From: Corynebacterium sp.
GTDB lineage: Bacteria > Actinomycetota > Actinomycetes > Mycobacteriales > Mycobacteriaceae
Assembly: GCF_022712195.1 (NCBI RefSeq)
Contig: NZ_JALAGY010000081.1
Coordinates: forward strand, 1-51,673
Reading direction: 5' to 3'
DNA: 51,673 nt
Part shown: positions 8,395 through 17,160 of the stretch, in pieces
How the letters are laid out: each line of letters opens with the position of its first letter
Numbering within the stretch: the first letter of the stretch is position 1
Notes under the pieces: generated by a model
The model's input: the letters and a program-made list of their open reading frames with translations, nothing else
What the model was told of the DNA's origin: nothing
Databases searched by the model: none
Translations under genes and position numbers: made by a program

Positions 8395-9245
8395 GCCGTC
8401 GCTCCGTCCGTCACCGGTGCGACCGCCTGAAGAAATGCATCAGGGTTATCCACATAGAGCTGTACTTCGGTGACGTGGGCATCGAGTGGACGATCTTTCT
8501 TCGGCACTGGCGCATCCGTCGGTACCGGGTCTGCGAAACGTAGCGCCACGTTCGTGCTCTGGAACTGTGTAAGAGTCAATCGGTCACCGTCGGCATGGGG
8601 CTGGGTGTCGGAGTGGTTCGTGTGGCGTGCCACCGAGGATACGTTGGCGAGCGACGTGGTGAGCACCGTCGTGTGTCCCCACCGCAGATGAAGGTTCTCG
8701 GCCGTCACGATATGCGGATGCACCACCTGGGAGGCGAAGAACCCTGCGACAAAGAGAACGCCCCAGATACTGAGGATCAGCAGGACGATCCGCAGCCACG
8801 GCCACGGGACAAGGATGTGGACGACGATCAACTCCACAAGGCTCGCGGTACCGATCGCGATCGGAATGCCCATCGTCCCCTTGGTATAGCCGAAAGGCAT
8901 CGCACCTGCCGGTACCCGTCGTTTCCCTGCCACCGCCAGAACGAGACTGTGGTAGTAGCGGAGTTCCGACACGGCGGGACGGAGCAGTGGCTCCTCCGTG
9001 AGTACGCGGTCGAGGATGCTGTGGTCGTCGTCGGCAGGAGTGCGTGCGACACGGCGGAGTCGGAGCAGGGTCAGCACCACAAACACCACGAGCAGTGGCA
9101 TCTCGACGGCGAGGAACACTCGCAGCGCCGTGTACCCGTCAATTGTTCTGGTCAGGTTGAGCACCAACACGGCGACGAAGACCACAGCCGTGATCCCCGC
9201 GTGCGCCCGATGCGCTGTCCTCGTCCATCGACGTTGCTGAGCCAT
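8391..9245 (-). CDS. membrane protein of unknown function, coupled to a MerR regulator
   Basis: The 284-aa protein is taken from ATG 9245 (MAQQRRW), preceded by GAGGG; a TTG five codons upstream is possible. Four hydrophobic segments are visible: AGITAVVFVAVLVLNL, ALRVFLAVEMPLLVVFVVL, GIPIAIGTASLVELIVVHIL, and LRIVLLILSIWGVLFVAGFF. A ~100-residue soluble C-terminal part resembles a PH-like (bacterial pleckstrin) shape but no family is certain. Its stop overlaps the start of the MerR gene by four bases, so the two are one unit and the regulator may control expression of this membrane protein. Confidence 0.7.
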   Translation of the reverse strand: MAQQRRWTRTAHRAHAGITAVVFVAVLVLNLTRTIDGYTALRVFLAVEMPLLVVFVVLTLLRLRRVARTPADDDHSILDRVLTEEPLLRPAVSELRYYHSLVLAVAGKRRVPAGAMPFGYTKGTMGIPIAIGTASLVELIVVHILVPWPWLRIVLLILSIWGVLFVAGFFASQVVHPHIVTAENLHLRWGHTTVLTTSLANVSSVARHTNHSDTQPHADGDRLTLTQFQSTNVALRFADPVPTDAPVPKKDRPLDAHVTEVQLYVDNPDAFLQAVAPVTDGATA

Positions 9246-9291
9246 AGCCCTCAGTCTCAACTATGACGCTGCGTCGCGGTCAAGGGCAGAG

Positions 9292-10077
9292 TCAGCCGCG
9301 CTTTCCCGTCTCGCTGAGCACCGCATGGGTGTGGCGGATCATCATGTGCGCCAGCCTCCGGTTCGCCCGCGCGCCCAGCACCGCGCCGATGCCCAGGGGC
9401 AGCATCTTCGCGAACGCCGCCCCCGCCATGCGCCGACGCAGCTGGCGGAAGGCGATGCGCCCCAGGCGGGAGTTGATGTTCCTCTTCTCCGCATCGCTGG
9501 CGCTTCCGAGTTTCCGGAGTCCCCGGACGCCCTTCGCACCCGACGCCGCCGAGACCGCGTCGTTCCCGGCGGCACCGGCGATGCTGAAAAGGATCAGCCG
9601 TCGGCGCGCCTCCCGGTGGCTGATGTCGACGCCGCGCAGACGCGCACTGGACAGCGTGTAGAGCGCGAAAACCTCGACGACGCCGAGCGCCTCACCGCCG
9701 GCCGCACCCATGCTCAGCAGCGTCCCGATACCGGGGAAGAACGCCAGTGCTCCCGTCCCGGCACCGGTGCCGGTCGCCAGGGTCCGGAAGTGACGGTCGA
9801 TGACCTTCTGCTGCCGTGCGACGGACTTCCTGCTGTGCCTGCGCCGGATGTAGCTGACGTATTTCTCGATGGCCGGGGTCTGCACCTCAGACGCCTTGTC
9901 CACTGCCTTGAAGAACCGGCGGGCGAGCTTCCCGTCCGGCTCGTCGAGGTCGGCGATGCCCTTGAGCGCTTCGCGGGATTCGGGGGACAGTTCGTCGTCG
10001 CTGACCTCCGCGGGCTCCATGTACGGCGCGGGCGTGCCGGCATTGCGGCGACGGGAGAAAGGCTTCGGGAGCTTCAC
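9292..10077 (-). CDS. conserved hypothetical protein, EcsC-like
   Basis: The 261-aa protein starts at GTG 10077 behind GGAGGA. It has a charged N-terminal region (residues 1-85), a Gly/Ala-rich hydrophobic core (ALAFFPGIGTLLSMGAAGGEALGVVEVFALY, about residues 108-145) and Arg-rich helices to the end (RRRLILFSIAGAAGNDAVSAASG). The Gly-rich core and overall shape recall EcsC-type proteins, but I cannot assign the family with certainty. No signal peptide. It stands alone between two other leftward genes. Confidence 0.6.
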   Translation of the reverse strand: MKLPKPFSRRRNAGTPAPYMEPAEVSDDELSPESREALKGIADLDEPDGKLARRFFKAVDKASEVQTPAIEKYVSYIRRRHSRKSVARQQKVIDRHFRTLATGTGAGTGALAFFPGIGTLLSMGAAGGEALGVVEVFALYTLSSARLRGVDISHREARRRLILFSIAGAAGNDAVSAASGAKGVRGLRKLGSASDAEKRNINSRLGRIAFRQLRRRMAGAAFAKMLPLGIGAVLGARANRRLAHMMIRHTHAVLSETGKRG

Positions 10078-10196
10078 GTGTGTCCTCCGGGACGGGGTGA
10101 TTGACCGGGCCGAGTGTAGTCCTCTCCGCCCCTCGAGCGTCGGCCCGTCAGCCGGTGATCTCGCCTGCGAGTCCTGTCATGCAGTCCGCGACAATC

Positions 10197-10500
10197 TCAC
10201 CCGTCTGCGACACCGTCATCGCCAACTGCCGGTCCGTCATCCACCGGTGACAACCGACCGGACCGTGACGCGAGGGCCTCGGCGCGGCGCTGCGGGGTCA
10301 ACGCATCATGGGTCAACGAGGACTCCGGCGCGCCTGAGACCTCAATGCGCAGGTCCACACCCGTCAGGTCAAGCTGGTCCAGCCCCAGTGCCGCGGACTG
10401 CAGCCACAGCCGGGTCGGCCGGTCGCTGACCGCCGTCAGCCCCGCTCCGGACGCGGGGGCTGGCTCTTCTTCTTTCCGAATCGGAGCTCTACATGGGCTC
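10197..10500 (-). pseudogene. gene remnant or unannotated ORF in the 445-nt gap 10078-10522
   Basis: The gap between the genes ending at 10523 and starting at 10077 is not empty. On the minus strand one frame stays open from about 10500 to a TGA at 10197-10199 and reads like a real C-terminal domain: RPTRLWLQSAALGLDQLDL, then TGVDLRIEVSGAP, then THDALTPQRRAEALASRSGRL. There is no ATG or convincing start or RBS at its 5' end. The composition (hydrophobic beta pattern followed by a charged helix) looks protein-like rather than random. Most likely this is a decayed or 5'-deleted gene. The family is not recognised, though a lipid-binding DUF2993-like C-terminus is possible. Confidence 0.4.
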
Positions 10501-10522
10501 CTGTCGTCGTGCGGACGGGGGA

Positions 10523-11287
10523 CTACGCGCCGGCGTGGCTCATCCGCGCGACCTGGTCTTCGGCCAGCTGCTGCACGACGTCGTCCCCGACCTGCCCGAC
10601 GGCGAGCAGGTTGAACGTACGGTCACCGACGGTGCCGACGATGTAGCGGGCCGTCTGGCCCACCGCCTCGTCACCGATGTCTTCGCCGTCGAGGAGCAGA
10701 CCGGTCACCGTCACGTCGGCGGCGGTCAGTTCGTCGGCGCCGTCGACGCTGACATCCACCGGGGCAACCTGGAACGACTTCGACATCGCGCCGAACTCGC
10801 TGTCGGACTCGCTGGAGAACTCCGCGCATCCGGCGACGTCCGGCATGCCGCCCTCCGGCGTCCCGGTGGTCACGCGCACGAAGGCCCCGGACTCGTCGTC
10901 GTCACCGTGGGTGTACGACACGACCGCGGTCTTGTCCGAGGGTTCCATCATCCAGGTGAAGACCATGCTGGCGTCGACCGCCAGGGACGCGCACTGGGGC
11001 GGGGTGACGACGTCGCCGCTGTCCCCTGCCTCGTCACCGAAGAGGTCGCTGAGGTCCTCGTCGCTGTCCGAACCGGTGCGCTCGAAGGTGTACCCCTCCG
11101 GCGTACTGGCATCGTCGAGGATGAGGTCGCCCGGGGCGTCGGACGCCGGCGGGTTCTGGAGGGCGCCCTGCGAGGATGCGTCGTCCGCGGACGCGTCGGA
11201 GTCGTCGGAGCTGCAGGAGACGAGGGCACCGGACACCGCCAACGGCAGCACGGCGAGGGACAGGGGCCTGGCGAAACGGCGGATCAT
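10523..11287 (-). CDS. secreted lipoprotein of unknown function
   Basis: The 254-aa protein has a type II signal peptide: MIRRFARPLSLAVLPLAVSGALVSC, with lipobox LVSC and the lipidated Cys at residue 25. An acidic Ser/Asp-rich linker follows (about residues 26-50), then a globular domain with two further cysteines (PPQCASL, AGCAEF). The layout resembles the sensor-like lipoproteins of the DUF5642 group in corynebacteria, but that match is only tentative. It should sit on the outer face of the cytoplasmic membrane. No operon partner: neighbours are separated by gaps of 59 and 445 nt. Confidence 0.7.
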   Translation of the reverse strand: MIRRFARPLSLAVLPLAVSGALVSCSSDDSDASADDASSQGALQNPPASDAPGDLILDDASTPEGYTFERTGSDSDEDLSDLFGDEAGDSGDVVTPPQCASLAVDASMVFTWMMEPSDKTAVVSYTHGDDDESGAFVRVTTGTPEGGMPDVAGCAEFSSESDSEFGAMSKSFQVAPVDVSVDGADELTAADVTVTGLLLDGEDIGDEAVGQTARYIVGTVGDRTFNLLAVGQVGDDVVQQLAEDQVARMSHAGA

Positions 11288-11346
11288 GGGAGCCGAACAT
11301 CCTTAATTCTCTGAAATGTAACGTCCAGAGAAATGTACCCTGCGGC

Positions 11347-11616
11347 TCACAGCAACGAGAACTCGTCCTTCTCCTCGCTGGCGTCGCGCTGGAGCCGCTT
11401 GCTCCGGTAACGACGGAAGAAGACGTAGTTCAGCGCGAAGAAGCCCACCAGGTACGCTGCACCGGTCGCGATGAGGTTCCCGCCCGTGGCCAGGTAGACC
11501 ACTGCGGCCAACACCACACCGAGGGCGCCGTCGATGAGCGTCGTGCTGTACAGCGACTTCCGGTACACCACATCGTCCGACTTCACGCCTGTGGTGAGGT
11601 ACTGCCAGTAGTTCAT
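11347..11616 (-). CDS. small two-helix membrane protein
   Basis: The 89-aa protein has two transmembrane segments (LIDGALGVVLAAVVYLA and LIATGAAYLVGFFALNYVFF) between a short polar N-terminus and a basic/acidic C-terminal tail (RRYRSKRLQRD, EEKDEF). Function unknown; the second helix loosely resembles the GtrA-like pattern with NYVFFRRY, so a fragment of such a fold is conceivable. A TAGCAT box at 11624-11629 lies 7 nt before the ATG, suggesting a leaderless transcript and supporting the start. Confidence 0.6.
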   Translation of the reverse strand: MNYWQYLTTGVKSDDVVYRKSLYSTTLIDGALGVVLAAVVYLATGGNLIATGAAYLVGFFALNYVFFRRYRSKRLQRDASEEKDEFSLL

Positions 11617-11658
11617 GTCCGCGATGCTAACACCGCAGTCACGCGCCGGAGGACCACG

Positions 11659-12354
11659 TCACCACGCGTTCCCCAGGTCCGCGTGCTGGCGGACCCAGGT
11701 GTGCATGGCGATACCGGCGGCGACGCCGGCGTTGATCGACCTCGTCGACCCGAACTGCGCGATCGACACCGTCAACGCCGCGGCGTCCTGCGCCTGCTGC
11801 GTCACCCCGGGGCCCTCCTGCCCGAACAGCAGCAGACACCGTTGCGGCAACTGCGCGGTCTCCAACGGCACCGACCCGGGCGTGTTGTCCACCGCCACCA
11901 CGGTCAGGTCATGCTCCCGCGCGAACGCCGTCACCGATTCGGTGTCGGTGTGGTGCATCAGGTGCTGGTAGCGGTCGGTGACCATCGCACCGCGCCGGTT
12001 CCACCGCCTGCGCCCCACGATGTGCACCGTGTCCACGGCGAACGCGTTCGCCGTGCGCACCACGGTGCCGATGTTGGAGTCGTTCTCGAAGTTCTCGATC
12101 GCGATGTGCAGCGTGTGCCGTCGGGTGTCGATGTCGGCGACGATCGCCTCCAGCCGCCAGTAGCGGTATCCGTCGACGACGTTGCGCCGGTCGCCGTCCG
12201 CCAGCAGCTCCGGGTCGAGACGCTCGTCCTCCGGCACCGGGACGCCCGGGTGCTCCTCGCTCCACGGGCCGACGCCCACCGGGTGCCCGAACCACTCCGT
12301 GGGGCCACGGCCCGAAGACTGGCCCGAAGACTGGCCGGGGGTCTCCCCGCTCAC
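11659..12354 (-). CDS. SpoU/TrmH-family RNA 2'-O-methyltransferase
   Basis: The 231-aa protein methylates a ribose 2'-OH in tRNA or rRNA with S-adenosylmethionine. The SPOUT core is evident: IENFENDSNIGTVVRTANAF (motif 1 with the conserved N-x-G-x-x-R-T), LLLFGQEGPGV (motif 2), and VSIAQFGSTRSINAGVAAGIAMH (motif 3, the knot). The start is GTG 12354, overlapping the TGA of the preceding gene (GTGA). The first residues include a short repeat (QSSGQSSG). It is the last gene of pyrE-yhhN-spoU, an order seen in corynebacteria. The RNA target cannot be told. Confidence 0.9.
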   Translation of the reverse strand: MSGETPGQSSGQSSGRGPTEWFGHPVGVGPWSEEHPGVPVPEDERLDPELLADGDRRNVVDGYRYWRLEAIVADIDTRRHTLHIAIENFENDSNIGTVVRTANAFAVDTVHIVGRRRWNRRGAMVTDRYQHLMHHTDTESVTAFAREHDLTVVAVDNTPGSVPLETAQLPQRCLLLFGQEGPGVTQQAQDAAALTVSIAQFGSTRSINAGVAAGIAMHTWVRQHADLGNAW

Positions 12355-13070
12355 TTTTTCCGTCCGGTCAGGCCTTCGACGATGAGCAGCTGCGCCGCCA
12401 CGTAGGTGGCCATCACCATGCCGTCCACCACCCCGTCGAGCCGCTGCACCAGCGGGGACTCGCCGCGCAGGAACGCCAGGCGGGCCAGGATCAGCCCGTC
12501 CGACAGGACGAACAGGTTGCCGCCCAGACCGATCCCGGACAGGTCCGCCGACGAACCGCCCGTATGTGCCTCCGGGTCCGCGGCCAGTACCGAGGTCGCC
12601 GCCAGTGCCGTGCCGTAGCCGGCGGCGGCGGGCAGTGCGGCCGGTGCACCCGTCGCAGCGGTGACCACCCCGGACGCCAGCACCGGGGCGCGCAGCACCA
12701 CCGTCGACCGTCGCGGACGGTGGCCCCGCCGCCACAGCTCACTGATGTAGGCCAGCTGGTTGACGCTGAACGCGGCGGACCCGAGGTTGAGGTTGCGGGC
12801 CCGCACCGACGGGTCGTCGCTGCGCCCGTCCTTCCCCATGAGGATCACGTCGCCCAGCAGGCCACCGGCGAGCCCGGCGAGCACCACGGGCAGGCGGTCA
12901 CCGTGAGAGGCCCCGGGGGCCCGGGAGGCACGCGCGCAGGCGTGGGCGCCGAGCAGGGGCATCAGCGCCGGTTTGACCACCCGGGTCACCCCGTCGCCAC
13001 GGCGTCCCGCCGCTGCCGCCGCCACCGACACCGCACCAGCGGCGAGGTACACCGCACGCCACAGACGCAT
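12351..13070 (-). CDS. YhhN family membrane protein (lysoplasmalogenase-like)
   Basis: The 239-aa polytopic membrane protein shows family landmarks: VKPALMPLLGAHA near the N-terminus, GGLLGDVILMGKDG, FSVNQLAYISELWRRG and FVLSDGLILARLAFL, with about seven hydrophobic segments. Members of the YhhN/TMEM86 family hydrolyse the vinyl-ether bond of lysoplasmalogens in animals; the bacterial role is less clear. Its ATG overlaps the pyrE stop by one base (TGATG) and its stop overlaps the next start (GTGA), so all three genes are translationally coupled. Confidence 0.8.
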   Translation of the reverse strand: MRLWRAVYLAAGAVSVAAAAAGRRGDGVTRVVKPALMPLLGAHACARASRAPGASHGDRLPVVLAGLAGGLLGDVILMGKDGRSDDPSVRARNLNLGSAAFSVNQLAYISELWRRGHRPRRSTVVLRAPVLASGVVTAATGAPAALPAAAGYGTALAATSVLAADPEAHTGGSSADLSGIGLGGNLFVLSDGLILARLAFLRGESPLVQRLDGVVDGMVMATYVAAQLLIVEGLTGRKK

Positions 13071-13621
13071 CAGGCCAGTCCCAGGTCTTCCAGGCCGAGC
13101 AGGCTGCGGTACTCCACACCCTCGGCCTCGATGACGTCCTTCGCGCCGGTGGCCCGGTCGACCACGGTGGCCACGCCCACGACCGTCGCCCCGGCCTCAC
13201 GCACGGCGGCGACGGCGGTCAGCGGGGAGTTTCCGGTGGTGGTGGTGTCCTCGACGACGAGGACGCGCCGGCCCTCGATGTCCGGCCCCTCGATCCGCCG
13301 CTGCATGCCGTGCTTCTTGGTCTCCTTGCGCACCACGAAGGCGTCCACGCCGTCACCGGCGTGCATCACCGAGGTGGCCACCGGGTCCGCGCCGAGGGTC
13401 AGCCCGCCGACGGCGACGTAGTCCCAGTCGGCGGTGAGTTCGCGCAGCAGCTCACCGATCAGCTTCGACGACTCGCGGTGCAGGGTGGCCCGGCGCAGGT
13501 CCACGTAGTAGTCGGCCTCTTTGCCGGAGGACAGGGTGACCCGTCCGTGGACGACGGCCAGCTCGGTGACCAGCTCGGCGAGTCGCTGCAGTTTGTCGGC
13601 GTTGACGGTGGGCGTGCTCAT
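13070..13621 (-). CDS. pyrE: orotate phosphoribosyltransferase
   Basis: The 183-aa enzyme joins orotate and PRPP to give orotidine monophosphate in pyrimidine synthesis. Seen: the PRPP-binding loop VLVVEDTTTTGNS (about residues 115-127), FVVRKETKKHGMQRRIEG for the flexible catalytic loop with its Lys/His, and YYVDLRRATLH near the N-terminus. The start is ATG 13621 with AAGGA upstream; a longer frame toward 13753 is basic and not family-like. It opens the coupled operon pyrE-yhhN-spoU. Confidence 0.95.
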   Translation of the reverse strand: MSTPTVNADKLQRLAELVTELAVVHGRVTLSSGKEADYYVDLRRATLHRESSKLIGELLRELTADWDYVAVGGLTLGADPVATSVMHAGDGVDAFVVRKETKKHGMQRRIEGPDIEGRRVLVVEDTTTTGNSPLTAVAAVREAGATVVGVATVVDRATGAKDVIEAEGVEYRSLLGLEDLGLA

Positions 13622-13679
13622 GGAGGCGTCCTTACATCTCGTGCGGCTGTGGCGGTTACTGGTGTGGATCTTACGGGGT

Positions 13680-15470
13680 TCAGGTGTCCTCGGGATCAAC
13701 GACCTCGGCGTCGACCTCCGGGTAGTCGGTGTCCTCCCCCGCCTCCCCCGCACGACGTGCGTGGCGTGCCGACGGCGCGCGGTGCCGGCCGCGGGACGCC
13801 TGCCCCGGGACCCGGCCGATGATGTCCACCTCGGCGGAGGTGGTGCGGGGGGAACCGGGGACGTCGGACCCGTCAGAGGTCCCGGAAGTCTCGGGATCGT
13901 CCCCGAAGATGGTGGACCGCTGTTCGGACGCCCGGATCACCCGGGGCCCGCCGCCGGAGATCGTGCGGCTGTGCTCCGGGTCCTCCCCGACCGCCGGGAT
14001 CGGGTCGGCGGCCCGGGCCTCGCCGTCCTCTCCGTCGTCCCCGTCCCCGGGGTACCCGGGGAAGCCCGAGACGTCGCCCATCGTCCGGGCCTCGGCGCGG
14101 GTGGGGAAGTCGACAGGTGTGGCTGAACGCTCCATTCGCGGGCGTGAGTCCTCCGGTGCGGGGGCGTCCACGCCGGTGGTCCCCTCAGGATCGCCGGTCT
14201 CGTCAGAAACGTCGGATGCCCCGGACGCAGCAGTCGCAGCAGGCGTAGCAGGCGCCGCCCCTGCGTCCGGCACGGCGCGCAGGTGGCCCCGCTGCGTCGG
14301 TGCCCCGTCGGCGCCGTCACCTCCGTCGGTGCTGTCGGCGGCGTCACCGTCGACGACGGCGGCCTCCACCGTGCCGCGGACGCGGGGACGCGTCGGGTCG
14401 GCGTTGGTCATGTCCAGTTCCTGGGAGGTCACCCGTGGAGGAAGCACACGGGACGCCGCCACCAGGGCACGCCCCTGCACGATCACGTGGTCCCAGATGG
14501 GCGGGTCGGTACGGCGGGACATCTTCATCGCCACCCACGTCGTGCTGAACGCGATGTCCGACACGCTGCCGGCCAGGGCGTGCAGGGCCGCGTCGACCCG
14601 GCTGTCGAGCATCCTGTCCAACGCCCTGTTGTCCGAGGAGTAGCCGGTGTACGGCGGCCGGTCGCACAGTTCGGAGTGCCGCATCCCCGCGGGCATCGCC
14701 GCCCCGTCCGACAGGTGCACCTGCACCGGGGAGTAGACCTCGCGGCGCAGCGCCACCACGGTGGTCCCGTTGACCTCGGCGAGGTGGAACTGGTGGCCTC
14801 CGGTGAACCCGGAGACCAGGTCACGGGCGACGGTGGTGGCGGAGCCTGCGGTGGCGTCGTCCCTGATCAGGGACATGAGGCTGTCCGGCCACTCCCCCGG
14901 CAGGTAGCGGTCCTCCCGGGCGTACTCGTAGCCGTGGGACTGCGCCCACTGCCGGCGGGCACGACGCCCGGCGAACAGCCCGGACGCAGGCGACGTCGCC
15001 GAAGATGCCGCGGTCGCCGCGGTCGCCGAGGTGGGAGCCGTCTCCGACGACGCGGCGTCGGTGTTCCTGGACTCCGGGATCGGCTCCCCGGCCGGCTCCT
15101 CCACGGTGTCCCGCCCGGCGGGGGCGCCCTGCTCCGGCGGGACGTCCTCCCCCGCCGGGTCCGGGGACCGGTCCGAAGCGGGAGCAGGTTCGGACGCGGG
15201 TTCCTGAGACTGGTCCGGGGCCTCTTCCGGAGCTTGTCCTGTGGCCTGTCCTGTGGCCGGTTCCTGGGCAGGGGTGATGGTGGCCGCGGAGTCCCCGCCG
15301 GGGACGTCCTGTGCCACCTGACCCTGTTCCGCCGCCTGTGTCCGCTGTGTCTGCCGCGCCCCCCGGCCCTGCGGCTGATCCGACGCACGCCAGAACAGGC
15401 CCGCGGCGAGAACCAGCAGCGCGAGCCCGAGCACCAGTGCGACAACAGCGACAGTCATCATGCCAAGCAT
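13680..15470 (-). CDS. long acidic membrane-anchored hypothetical protein
   Basis: The protein is about 596 aa from ATG 15470 (a GTG at 15494 would add eight residues). One N-terminal transmembrane helix (VAVVALVLGLALLVLAAGLFW) is followed by a disordered region of about 150 residues rich in Gln, Pro, Glu, Ala and Asp. A globular domain of about 210 residues follows (WAQSHGYEYAREDRYLPGEW to RALVAASRVLPP), and then another long acidic disordered tail ending in a basic patch (GRHRAPSARHARRAG). The central domain is of the kind found in corynebacterial unknown-function proteins near pyrE. No catalytic motif is visible. The strong composition bias may make the exact start and ends of domains uncertain. 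Confidence 0.6.
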   Translation of the reverse strand: MLGMMTVAVVALVLGLALLVLAAGLFWRASDQPQGRGARQTQRTQAAEQGQVAQDVPGGDSAATITPAQEPATGQATGQAPEEAPDQSQEPASEPAPASDRSPDPAGEDVPPEQGAPAGRDTVEEPAGEPIPESRNTDAASSETAPTSATAATAASSATSPASGLFAGRRARRQWAQSHGYEYAREDRYLPGEWPDSLMSLIRDDATAGSATTVARDLVSGFTGGHQFHLAEVNGTTVVALRREVYSPVQVHLSDGAAMPAGMRHSELCDRPPYTGYSSDNRALDRMLDSRVDAALHALAGSVSDIAFSTTWVAMKMSRRTDPPIWDHVIVQGRALVAASRVLPPRVTSQELDMTNADPTRPRVRGTVEAAVVDGDAADSTDGGDGADGAPTQRGHLRAVPDAGAAPATPAATAASGASDVSDETGDPEGTTGVDAPAPEDSRPRMERSATPVDFPTRAEARTMGDVSGFPGYPGDGDDGEDGEARAADPIPAVGEDPEHSRTISGGGPRVIRASEQRSTIFGDDPETSGTSDGSDVPGSPRTTSAEVDIIGRVPGQASRGRHRAPSARHARRAGEAGEDTDYPEVDAEVVDPEDT

Positions 15471-15539
15471 AAACGAGGCGGCCCCGGCAGACACCGTCGG
15501 ACGGCGCGACCACCGGCCGGGGAGCCCCGCTCCCGGAAC

Positions 15540-15932
15540 CTACTGGTTGGCGGCGGCGTAGGCCTCGTGGTCGAGCAGGTCACCGTCGGCGGGGGTGGCG
15601 GACACGGCGACCTCGTAGAGCCAGCCGGCACCGTAGGGGTCGTCGTTGATCACCCCGGCGTTGTCCTCCAGGTCCTCGTTCACCGCGGTGATCTCGCCGG
15701 ACACCGGGGCGTAGATGTCGGAGACGGACTTGGTGGACTCGACCTCGCCGTAGGGTTCGCCGGCCTCGATCTCGGTGCCGACCTCAGGCAGCTCGACGAA
15801 GACGATCTCGCCGAGTGCCTCGGCGGCGACGTGGGTGATGCCGACGCGGACGGTGTCGCCCTCGGAGACGTCGGTGGAGTTCACCCACTCGTGCTCCTCG
15901 GAGTACAGGCGGTCGGTGGGCAGTGCGGTCAT
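15540..15932 (-). CDS. gcvH: glycine cleavage system H protein
   Basis: The 130-aa lipoyl carrier shuttles the aminomethyl group between the P and T proteins. The lipoylation motif ESTKSVSDIYAPVSG is present with the modified Lys at residue 68, and the N-terminus (YSEEHEWV) is typical. An excellent RBS (GAGGAGAG, about 5 nt before ATG 15932) is present. It is the third gene of the gcv operon, about 50 nt after gcvT. No lipoate ligase gene is in this window. Confidence 0.96.
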   Translation of the reverse strand: MTALPTDRLYSEEHEWVNSTDVSEGDTVRVGITHVAAEALGEIVFVELPEVGTEIEAGEPYGEVESTKSVSDIYAPVSGEITAVNEDLEDNAGVINDDPYGAGWLYEVAVSATPADGDLLDHEAYAAANQ

Positions 15933-15984
15933 GATTCTCTCCTCGGGAAAGTGCAGTCAGGGGTGGGGACAGTCAGGGTGGATG

Positions 15985-17160
15985 TTACTTGTCGCGCGAG
16001 TAGAACGGCAGCGCAACGACGGTGTAGGGATGTGCCTTGCCACGGATGTCGACGGTCACCGTCGACCCCACGGCCGCGGCGCCGCCCTCGGCGGAGGCGT
16101 CGGCCGTCACGTAGCCCATCGCCACCGGGTAGCCCAGGGTCGGCGACAGGGCACCGGAGGTGACCTCCCCGAGCCGGTTGCCGTCGGCGTCCCGGATCTC
16201 GTAGCCGCTGCGGGCGGCACGACGCCCCTCGCCGACGAGGCCGACCAGCGTCTGCCGGGTGCCCTCCTCCTTGGCGCGGACGATGGCGTCGCGCCCGACG
16301 AAGGAGTCCTTGGACTTCGTGGCTGCCAGGATCCCCAACCCGGCGTCCACCGGGGTGAGGTCCACGCTGAGCTCGTTGCCGTAGAGCGGCATGCCGGCCT
16401 CCAGGCGCAGCGTGTCGCGGGCGGCCAGCCCGCAGGGGCGCACCCCGTGGGGCTCGCCGGCGGTCAGGGCGACGTCCCACACGGCGGTCGCCTGTGCCCC
16501 GTCGGTTCCGTTTCCGACGAAGATCTCGAAACCGTCCTCGCCGGTGTAGCCGGTGCGGGCGATGATCGCCGGGACGCCGGCGACGGTGCCCTGGAAGGCG
16601 GCGTAGTAGCCCAGTCCGGCGACCGCGGTCTCCACGGAGTCGCCGGCGCCGGAGGCTTCAGGGGCGTCGGTGACGCTGTCGACGATCTCCAGCATCACCG
16701 CCGCGGCCTTCGGGCCCTGCACGGCGATGAGCGAGATGTCGTCGGTCTCGTCGGTCAGGGTGACGTCGAAGCCGGCGGCCCGCTCGCGCAGCGCCTCAGC
16801 GACGGCGGGGGCGTTGCCGGCGTTGGGGATCACCAGGTACTCGTCCTCCGCCAGGACGTAGGTGATCAAGTCGTCGATGATGCCGCCCTCCTCGGTGCAG
16901 ATCATCGAGTACTTCGCCTTGCCGACCTTCACCGCGGACAGGCGGGAGACCAGCGCGTGGTCGAGGAATGCCGCGGCGTCCGGTCCCGTGACGCGGACCT
17001 CGCCCATGTGCGAGAGGTCGAAGACGCCCACGGTCTCACGGACCGCCCGGTGCTCCTCGAGCTCCCGGTCGTACTTCAGGGGCATGTCCCAACCGCCGAA
17101 GTCGGTGAACTTCGCGCCGAGCTTCTCGTGGACCGGGTGCAGTGCGGTGTGCTTGGTCAT
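15985..17160 (-). CDS. gcvT: glycine cleavage system T protein (aminomethyltransferase)
   Basis: The 391-aa folate-dependent enzyme takes the aminomethyl group from H-protein, releases ammonia and forms 5,10-methylene-tetrahydrofolate. Seen: FTDFGGWDMPLKY and RETVGVFDLSHMGEVRVTG at the N-terminus, GYTGEDGFEIFVGN and GLAARDTLRLEAGMPLYGNEL in the folate-binding core, and a GcvT C-terminal domain with GEVTSGALSPTLGYPVAMGYV. Its ATG overlaps the gcvP stop by one base (TGATG), so it is translationally coupled to gcvP. Confidence 0.96.
   Translation of the reverse strand: MTKHTALHPVHEKLGAKFTDFGGWDMPLKYDRELEEHRAVRETVGVFDLSHMGEVRVTGPDAAAFLDHALVSRLSAVKVGKAKYSMICTEEGGIIDDLITYVLAEDEYLVIPNAGNAPAVAEALRERAAGFDVTLTDETDDISLIAVQGPKAAAVMLEIVDSVTDAPEASGAGDSVETAVAGLGYYAAFQGTVAGVPAIIARTGYTGEDGFEIFVGNGTDGAQATAVWDVALTAGEPHGVRPCGLAARDTLRLEAGMPLYGNELSVDLTPVDAGLGILAATKSKDSFVGRDAIVRAKEEGTRQTLVGLVGEGRRAARSGYEIRDADGNRLGEVTSGALSPTLGYPVAMGYVTADASAEGGAAAVGSTVTVDIRGKAHPYTVVALPFYSRDK

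Noticed and set aside
12308..12334. Short tandem repeat as a mobile-element trace
   Set aside because: The repeated GCCCGAAGACTG lies in the coding start of the SpoU methyltransferase (SSGQSSG) and is a local codon repeat.
14150..15350. Possible internal repeats or CRISPR-like array in the acidic membrane protein gene
   Set aside because: The repetition is at amino-acid level (Gln/Glu/Ala/Pro/Asp) from codon bias; there are no regularly spaced identical repeats with unique spacers. No CRISPR array was found anywhere in the window.
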